Virus record (IMG/VR): IMGVR_UViG_3300021182_000140
Coordinates: 1 to 46,393 of that record
Length of the DNA stretch: 46,393 nucleotides
Strand: one strand, 5' to 3'
Origin: a virus
The position numbers and the translations under genes are program-made. The notes under the pieces were generated by a model. The model saw nothing but the letters and a program-made list of their open reading frames with translations. It was not told the origin of the DNA and ran no database searches. Shown piece after piece: positions 41,552 to 46,393 of the stretch (positions are counted from its first letter, which is position 1; every line of letters begins with the position of its first letter).

Positions 41552-41934
41552 AATTTTTTCTTAAATCTTCCTAATTTGTCTCTTCTTTTAATATTTTCTT
41601 TCAACCATTCTTTTGTGTGTTTCCAACCTGTCCTCCTCTTATTTGATGATGCGATTATATCTTTGTACTTCTTTTTCTTCATTCTTTTCGATGCTTTTTC
41701 CTTAAACTCTTTAGAATGTTTAAATCCAAGAGAATTAGCATTTCCTTTTGCATCTTTCTTTCTGTGACAAGATCTGCATCTTGGTTTATATCTTTTGAAA
41801 TTTAGAGAATTTCCGATCTTTCTATCAAAAGACCAGTCTTTAGCTTTTTCTTTGCAGTCAACACAATTATGCATAGATGCTTTTCCTCTAGACTTGGCAA
41901 GTCTTTTATGAATTACTCTATTGCTTAGTTTCAT
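41548..41934 (-). CDS. HNH/NUMOD-type homing endonuclease
   Basis: 128 aa, very basic. CVDC..KAKDW.. and CRSCHRKKD carry the zinc/HNH-like pairs, and the C-terminal half has NUMOD3-like units (GFKHSKEFKEKASKRM, GWKHTKEWLKENIKRR). The nuclease part comes first, reversing the order of the other NUMOD3 genes here. It may be degenerate: the catalytic His is not obvious. It sits between two nucleotide-metabolism genes with 4-bp overlaps on both sides. Confidence 0.65.
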   Translation of the reverse strand: MKLSNRVIHKRLAKSRGKASMHNCVDCKEKAKDWSFDRKIGNSLNFKRYKPRCRSCHRKKDAKGNANSLGFKHSKEFKEKASKRMKKKKYKDIIASSNKRRTGWKHTKEWLKENIKRRDKLGRFKKKL

Positions 41935-42893
41935 TCTATTATTTTTTTCACAATGGCTTCAGCATCTCTTATTGTTGAGTCCATCAATTCTTTTCCTGAC
42001 CATTTTCCGAAACGTCCAAGCAAATGAATGTTATCATTGTCCAATGTTTTTATAATTGAATTTCTTTTATCTGATGACAATCCGAATATTCTTCCTGTGT
42101 GCCATTTATATTTATTTCCTGATTTAATTTCATAATCGAAGAATCTGCTTAGTCTAGTGTTCATCTTGTACTCATCAATTTCACCCATCTCTGTTACAGA
42201 TTCCATTGATATTATGTTATTGAGCACAGTTATTCTATATGGCAAGAAGTTCTTGTCTGGAATATATAGACTTATAAGCCAGTGAGGAACTATGTTTTTA
42301 GTTTCATAATTTACAATATGTATCGGAACACTTTTTAGTTCAAGATTTATTCCTAGCATTTCAGAAAACTTGTCAAGAGGAGCTGTGCTAATAAGATGCA
42401 AATATTCAATTGATGTCTTATCATTGAATATAGCCTTGTGTTCATTTGAGCCAATTCCAAATAGATCTTTATTCCAGAGGAAATGTTCTTCTCCAATATA
42501 TTCATACATCTTTCTCAGCAACTCATTCATGTCATTGTTTTCTGGTAAGTATGTTTCCCATGAGCGTCTTCCTGGATCCATAATAGAAGATGGCAATCTT
42601 GTATTCATAACTTTCATTGCATATTCTATTGCTTGAGGAATGCTTGCTGACTTCATAAACAAGTCCTGTCTTGGATACCAGATCTCTTCGATGCATTCAA
42701 TCTTCTTCAAAGGAAATTCAAATGGCAATCCAAGATCGTTGCTGTGAAGATAGTGAACACCATTGCTAAGATTCAAAGGAAGAGATGCTGATTTTTCAAT
42801 AATCAAGAAGTCATTTTCTCCTCTTGACTTTAGAAAAACTCCTGCAGCCAAACCTCCAATTCCTGCACCCACCACTAATACTTTTGTCTTCAT
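41931..42893 (-). CDS. FAD/NAD(P)-dependent oxidoreductase (Rossmann fold)
   Basis: 320 aa. VLVVGAGIGGLAAG (5-18) and IIEK (31-34) are a dinucleotide-binding fold with an FAD-type acidic end. The rest does not match a family I recognise; the overall layout recalls UDP-galactopyranose-mutase-like and amine-oxidase-like flavoproteins. Coupled with ThyX, Dcd and an Nmad1-like gene, it may take part in base modification or nucleotide synthesis. It overlaps the Dcd gene by 4 bp. Confidence 0.7.
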   Translation of the reverse strand: MKTKVLVVGAGIGGLAAGVFLKSRGENDFLIIEKSASLPLNLSNGVHYLHSNDLGLPFEFPLKKIECIEEIWYPRQDLFMKSASIPQAIEYAMKVMNTRLPSSIMDPGRRSWETYLPENNDMNELLRKMYEYIGEEHFLWNKDLFGIGSNEHKAIFNDKTSIEYLHLISTAPLDKFSEMLGINLELKSVPIHIVNYETKNIVPHWLISLYIPDKNFLPYRITVLNNIISMESVTEMGEIDEYKMNTRLSRFFDYEIKSGNKYKWHTGRIFGLSSDKRNSIIKTLDNDNIHLLGRFGKWSGKELMDSTIRDAEAIVKKIIE

Positions 42894-43459
42894 ACAATCT
42901 CTTCTCCTATCTTGCTAATAACTGGACCAGATTGTCCTTGGTACTTTGAATCTTTCTTCTTGTTGTATGCATTTTCTGATACTTCTGAAGAGCGTGCGAA
43001 TACCATTTGGCAGATTCTTATGTCTTTTGGAACTATGAGAGGAACATCAGTCATATTTGTTACCTCAAGAGTTATTGTTCCCTCAAAGCCAGGATCCACG
43101 AAGCCTGCAGCATGAATCTGAAGTCCAGCACGAGCTATAGAGCTGCGTCCTTGCACGAAGCCAGAGATGTTGTTCGGGAACTTAATACGCTCTTTTGTTG
43201 AAAGAAGCATGAAGTCTCCTGGATCTATTCTTATCTCGTCCCAACCATTGTGCTCTTTGTGCAATAGAGACATGTCTTCTCCAATCCTAAATGCACGATA
43301 GGGAGATTCAAACTCTGGTGTTGCAGGAATTATGATAGCCTTGTTGTCAAGATGCAAGTCAAGAGAACTTGGACCAATATACAATTCACCAGCCCAGCCA
43401 GACACAACTATATTCCCCTTTCCTATTTCGTCTTTTATTTCTGTGTCGCTGAGTATCAT
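42890..43459 (-). CDS. dcd: dCTP deaminase
   Basis: 189 aa. GRSSIAR (104-110), GFVDPGFEGTITLE (119-132, with catalytic Glu132) and a C-terminal SKYQGQSGP are the Dcd/dUTPase-superfamily signatures. It converts dCTP to dUTP, feeding ThyX after hydrolysis to dUMP by the host dUTPase, a bifunctional activity or the MazG-like enzyme. Bifunctional Dcd-Dut activity cannot be told from this sequence alone. Confidence 0.92.
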   Translation of the reverse strand: MILSDTEIKDEIGKGNIVVSGWAGELYIGPSSLDLHLDNKAIIIPATPEFESPYRAFRIGEDMSLLHKEHNGWDEIRIDPGDFMLLSTKERIKFPNNISGFVQGRSSIARAGLQIHAAGFVDPGFEGTITLEVTNMTDVPLIVPKDIRICQMVFARSSEVSENAYNKKKDSKYQGQSGPVISKIGEEIV

Positions 43460-43746
43460 TGTGGTAACTGAAAACTGTCGCTAATAAGTTTCTCTCCTGC
43501 TTCTGTATTGCCATAGCCACTACCTGCTGCCATTCCATCTTCATCGAACAGACCACGCATATACTCTGCAAGACCTTTCTTCTTGAGCGAGCGACAAGCA
43601 CGACTTACCTGTTTCAATTCAAGTCCAGTTTTTGCTACAATGCTCCTGAAGTAAACATAAGCAGTGTCTCCAGTCTCTGCACTTCTTGAAACAAGATAGT
43701 CTAGCACCTTTTTCTCATTTTCATTTATTTTAATTTGTTCATTCAT
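43456..43746 (-). CDS. Winged helix-turn-helix protein
   Basis: 96 aa. NENEKKVLDYLV.......YVYFRSIVAKTGLELKQVSRACRSLKKKGLAEY is a MarR-like winged helix with a recognition helix at about 39-55 and a Gly-rich wing. It is a candidate for the protein that binds the AGTTGATAACT palindromes, though nothing links them directly. It overlaps Dcd by 4 bp. Confidence 0.7.
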   Translation of the reverse strand: MNEQIKINENEKKVLDYLVSRSAETGDTAYVYFRSIVAKTGLELKQVSRACRSLKKKGLAEYMRGLFDEDGMAAGSGYGNTEAGEKLISDSFQLPQ

Positions 43747-43949
43747 ATCTTTTTCTTCAACAATTCCATCAAGTCTTTATGCTTCATCTCAAACTCAAAC
43801 CTTGCTTGCACATAAGCAATCCACTGCTCCTTTGGTACTTTTATCTTAATAGGAGCTGGGAACAATCCAAAGTCATAATCATAATGTACTGCTGATTTGA
43901 CTCCAACGTCTACTTTTTCTTTTCTGTCTTTTTGTTTGATATTCCCCAT
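43743..43949 (-). CDS. Hypothetical small protein
   Basis: 68 aa, charged, with a beta-strand segment YDYDFGLFPAPIKIKVPKEQW followed by a C-terminal helix. No metal motif or membrane segment. It overlaps neighbours on both sides. Not recognised. Confidence 0.5.
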   Translation of the reverse strand: MGNIKQKDRKEKVDVGVKSAVHYDYDFGLFPAPIKIKVPKEQWIAYVQARFEFEMKHKDLMELLKKKI

Positions 43950-44293
43950 CTTAATTCATGCTTCAAGCAAGTGCTGATTGTCCAATCGAATCCTCCTTTG
44001 TCTGCAAGATACTTCATCTTGTCAAGACACCAAAGTGCATCCTCCAAATCTTGGTTGCAACTTAATAGGAGATTCTTTGCCTGTGCTGCTAATCTTCCAT
44101 ACGAATAACGACCTTCGTAGAATTTCTTTGGCTTGCCATCCAGATTCATCAGTTTATAGTAAGTGTTTACTACTTCATGAATTGGATTAATCTTCTGACC
44201 ATTCTTTTCAGAGAACTCTTTGAGTTTCTGCAAGTGTTCAAGATATGGATTCTTCTTGAATATATCAGCCATTGACTTTATATCACTTTCCAT
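43910..44293 (-). CDS. Hypothetical replication-region protein
   Basis: 127 aa, helical. YGRLAAQAKNLLLSCNQDLEDALWCLDKMKYLADKG and SWTIS..LKHELRWG-like sequence are reminiscent of helicase-loader or primase-linker helices, but no catalytic motif is visible. It lies among replication and recombination genes. Function unknown. Confidence 0.5.
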   Translation of the reverse strand: MESDIKSMADIFKKNPYLEHLQKLKEFSEKNGQKINPIHEVVNTYYKLMNLDGKPKKFYEGRYSYGRLAAQAKNLLLSCNQDLEDALWCLDKMKYLADKGGFDWTISTCLKHELRWGISNKKTEKKK

Positions 44294-44681
44294 AGCCTTG
44301 TATCCATGATTCTAATATTGCACAAGCATTAGAGAGTCCTTTGATGTCTAGCTCCTTGGTGCTTTCCTTTATCTCACCCAATGCTTTCAATGATTGCTTC
44401 AGGTCTGTCTTTATGTCTTCTGGTTTGGTATTGCTAATCTCTGCATAATCATTGATGAGAGAATGCATCTTTTTCCAGAACTTCTTCTTTAGGTCTACTG
44501 GCTCTGGTGGAGGAAGAGTGATATCAACTTCAACCAAGTGCACCATAAACTCAGTTCCTATATCCTTTGATACCAGCTCAGAAATATCTTGGGAGAATCT
44601 AGCATCAACTCTGAGTGAGATAATGTTGTCTCCCATCACATTCTTGCTGAATCTGTTGAATTGTGCTGGGAATGCTTTCAT
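44283..44681 (-). CDS. Hypothetical recombination-region protein
   Basis: 132 aa. The first half is beta-rich (IISLRVDARFSQDI, FMVHLVEVDI) and the second helical, with KKKFWKKMHSLINDYAEIS and a coiled end. It resembles phage NinB-like or Cascade-accessory folds only loosely. It overlaps its neighbours by 4-11 bp. Confidence 0.45.
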   Translation of the reverse strand: MKAFPAQFNRFSKNVMGDNIISLRVDARFSQDISELVSKDIGTEFMVHLVEVDITLPPPEPVDLKKKFWKKMHSLINDYAEISNTKPEDIKTDLKQSLKALGEIKESTKELDIKGLSNACAILESWIQGYGK

Positions 44682-44827
44682 GTCTTCATTTTTTCTAATT
44701 TAATAATTTGGTCTTCGATGCAATCTAGAATAACTGCAATAGCTCCTCTCTCTACTGCATTTAATAAATAATTTGCCTTTAGATAGCGAAGCTCTTGAAT
44801 TATTTGCGATAGTTTTTCAGCTTCCAT
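44678..44827 (-). CDS. Hypothetical small helical protein
   Basis: 49 aa from ATG 44827, mostly one helix with a coiled-coil-like pattern (MEAEKLSQIIQELRYLKA). An open extension upstream overlaps the SSB-like gene and is less likely. Function unknown. Confidence 0.5.
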   Translation of the reverse strand: MEAEKLSQIIQELRYLKANYLLNAVERGAIAVILDCIEDQIIKLEKMKT

Positions 44828-44828
44828 A

Positions 44829-45203
44829 TTACCAGCTTGCCTGCGCAGGAGCCTCCTCTGCATCATCAACAGGAGTTACTTCACCCTCTTCTGCAACTTC
44901 CGCTCCATCTTTAGTCACAGTATAGAAGCTTTTATTATTGGCTTTACCCATCTTGATTGTAACGACATCACCCTCCTTGCATTTTGCCAGCTTGGACACC
45001 AAACCTATTGAACCTGTGAAGATTGTTTTCTGAACACCATCTTCTTCAACCAAGTACTTCATACCCTTTACTTGTCCTCCTTTACCATCTGGAATGGTAT
45101 CTTCTTTGTCTTTCAAGAGCTTAACAGTGTGTGCGCTCAAGTCGTTAAAAGATATGCGATCCTGTAGACCATTTGCCTTCATGTAGTTTTCTGAGTTTTG
45201 CAT
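44829..45203 (-). CDS. Possible SSB-like / OB-fold protein
   Basis: 124 aa. The middle (about 40-100) is beta-rich with a charged loop pattern, KGMKYLVEEDGVQKTIFTGS and EGDVVTIKMGKANNKSFYTV, plausibly an OB-fold, followed by an acidic C-terminus (EEGEVTPVDDAEEAPAQASW) similar in style to SSB tails. It sits in the recombination/replication block of the leftward arm, one gene from the nuclease. The SSB call is tentative. Confidence 0.5.
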   Translation of the reverse strand: MQNSENYMKANGLQDRISFNDLSAHTVKLLKDKEDTIPDGKGGQVKGMKYLVEEDGVQKTIFTGSIGLVSKLAKCKEGDVVTIKMGKANNKSFYTVTKDGAEVAEEGEVTPVDDAEEAPAQASW

Positions 45204-45204
45204 T

Positions 45205-45594
45205 TTATTTATTTTTAGTTTTATGTAATCTAGTGTGTTCTCCTCTCTCCATAACCATTAAGTTTCTTTTTCTGTTGTCTGTTTTTATTCCATTTTTATG
45301 ATGAACTACCTCAGTCGACTTCAGTTTCCTGCCGATATGTTTTTCCATTATTAATCTATGCTCTCTTTGAGTTTTTCCTCCTTTTATTGCATCTGTTATG
45401 TGTATATATCCAAGAAACTGTCTTTTCCCTTTGAATAATGGATGTTTAATGCCAATTCTTTTTCTTGGTGCATTTATGAATTTGGCTTTATGCTCAGGAG
45501 TCATATTGTGGATCGCCTTCAATAATGCTTTTTTGTGATTAGGTTTCATCCAATTTTTTAATCCTTTATTCCAAGAAGTTCCTGTGTTGTTCAT
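45205..45594 (-). CDS. HNH homing endonuclease (HNH_3-type)
   Basis: 129 aa. The N-terminus has NUMOD3-like units ([27 protein letters not shown]), and the C-terminal core [15 protein letters not shown]......[19 protein letters not shown] carries the HH..N..N pattern of HNH_3 nucleases found in phage homing genes. It lies within the recombination operon, its start overlapping the nuclease gene's stop (ATGA). Confidence 0.88.
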   Translation of the reverse strand: MNNTGTSWNKGLKNWMKPNHKKALLKAIHNMTPEHKAKFINAPRKRIGIKHPLFKGKRQFLGYIHITDAIKGGKTQREHRLIMEKHIGRKLKSTEVVHHKNGIKTDNRKRNLMVMERGEHTRLHKTKNK

Positions 45595-46393
45595 ACAGAT
45601 GTCCCTAATCTTGGAAGTTCAACTCCTCTAACAGAAAGTATCATTTCGTATTTTTTGCATTCACACCATGAGGCATGTCCAATTAAAGGAGCTGAGAAGT
45701 TTCTTTGACTTATATTAGTAAGAATAGCCTCTACTCTATGATAAAGAGCTTGCATATCAGCTTCATCATATTTTAGAGTTACAACTTCTATTCTATCATC
45801 TCTTGCCAGATCTTTCCTGAGTACAATGTAGTCAAATTCTCTATATCCTTTAACAAAACAATACAGTTGTCCTTGAATCTTTTTACGAGTCTCATCCACA
45901 TCATACTTTCCTTTGCTTGTCTTGAAGTCTGCTCCCTTTTTACCATCTCTTGTCTCTGCATCTATGCGGAGTGAAAGAGGAATGGGAAGTCTCTCTGCTG
46001 GATTGCTGGGATTTATCATAGGAACTTTCATTGGTATTTCAAACTCTACCAAGTCAAGTCCATGCTCAACAAGAAGCTTTTCTTTATTGTCCCAGTAAGA
46101 CATCAGCATCTTGATGCCATCTTCTTTCATGTACTCATAGAGAGCTTCTTTGCTCAGAAATTCTTTTTCCTTTCCAAAGTTTGTGCTCATCACCTTGTCA
46201 TAAGACGATTGAGGAACATTGCTTTGCTTCCATCCAGACAGGAATCTCTCTACAACTTTTTTGAATTCTCCTGCCTGCCAACCACCTCCAAAGTGATTGT
46301 CATACTCAAGATAGATTGACTCTATTGCATTATGGATTGCATTACCATAATCCATATGAATGCGATCCTGCTCCAACTGCAGCTTCAACCAAT
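45591..46393 (-). CDS. PD-(D/E)XK nuclease, C-terminal part, runs off the window end
   Basis: Continues the gene cut at position 1; the true N-terminus is in copy A (1-478). Here are motif-I His ([10 protein letters not shown]), the acidic residue in RIDAETRDG, the catalytic D.KTSK (ADFKTSKG) and the QGQLYCF helix, then a C-terminal WCECKKYE pair. With the CPKLF cysteine of the N-terminus, this leaves an iron-sulphur site possible but not clear. The join restores one reading frame of ~298 codons. Confidence 0.9.
   Translation of the reverse strand, partial: WLKLQLEQDRIHMDYGNAIHNAIESIYLEYDNHFGGGWQAGEFKKVVERFLSGWKQSNVPQSSYDKVMSTNFGKEKEFLSKEALYEYMKEDGIKMLMSYWDNKEKLLVEHGLDLVEFEIPMKVPMINPSNPAERLPIPLSLRIDAETRDGKKGADFKTSKGKYDVDETRKKIQGQLYCFVKGYREFDYIVLRKDLARDDRIEVVTLKYDEADMQALYHRVEAILTNISQRNFSAPLIGHASWCECKKYEMILSVRGVELPRLGTSV
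46010..46393. repeat. Terminal near-repeat, copy B
   Basis: Aligns base for base with 1-384 at a constant offset of 46,009. First 55 bp and last 49 bp are identical; the interior is a diverged allele of the same gene segment. Confidence 0.9.

Noticed and set aside
1-46393. CRISPR array, insertion sequence or integrase/att site
   Set aside because: No regularly spaced repeats, no transposase, and no tyrosine or serine integrase is recognisable. Repeats inside fibre genes are coding.

Overview
The window is essentially one complete genome of a tailed double-stranded DNA phage, probably recovered from a metagenome. The hallmark genes are a terminase pair, a large portal, a scaffold-like protein, a major capsid candidate, fibre-like proteins, a lysis pair and a phage-encoded DnaE-type DNA polymerase. 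I see no tail sheath, tape measure or tail-assembly chaperone frameshift pair, so a podovirus-like particle is the best guess. I see no integrase or CI-like repressor, so a lytic lifestyle is likely. The host cannot be named. The DNA is AT-rich, and most starts are preceded by A/T-rich sequence such as TAAAATATG rather than a Shine-Dalgarno site, which resembles hosts with SD-independent initiation such as Bacteroidota. That is inference.

The first 384 bases and the last 384 bases are the same part of one gene, a PD-(D/E)XK nuclease, in two diverged versions aligned without gaps. Exact matches lie at both outer edges (55 bp and 49 bp). The two halves join in frame to a gene of about 298 codons. 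The simplest reading is a circular or circularly permuted genome of about 46,009 bp, cut open by the assembler at a strain-variable site.

On that circle there are two transcription arms. Both start at a divergent control region (about 4470-4702). The leftward arm runs from 4469 down through position 1, re-enters at 46393 and ends near 35057. It carries a MazG-like pyrophosphohydrolase, a SprT-like protease, many tiny zinc-binding proteins, a putative single-strand annealing protein, the nuclease, an SSB-like protein, a winged-helix protein, dCTP deaminase, a FAD oxidoreductase, an Nmad1-like protein, ThyX, and a DnaE polymerase split by an HNH-bearing intein. The rightward arm runs from 4703 to 34953. 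It carries a VRR-NUC nuclease, tRNA-Pro, tRNA-Thr, the terminase, GroES, portal, head, fibre, holin and papain-like endolysin genes, and a final four-gene block with strong SD sites. The arms converge on a terminator at 35025-35048.

Two things stand out. First, homing elements have invaded repeatedly: five free-standing HNH-type genes, one PD-(D/E)XK-type gene beside the capsid gene, and the DnaE intein. Second, the otherwise tightly packed genome keeps several non-coding spacers rich in long inverted repeats, often an outer stem enclosing smaller hairpins, and a palindrome AGTTGATAACT recurs at three promoter-like sites. A small zinc-ribbon gene between these elements is interrupted by an in-frame TGA although TGA is used as a stop elsewhere.
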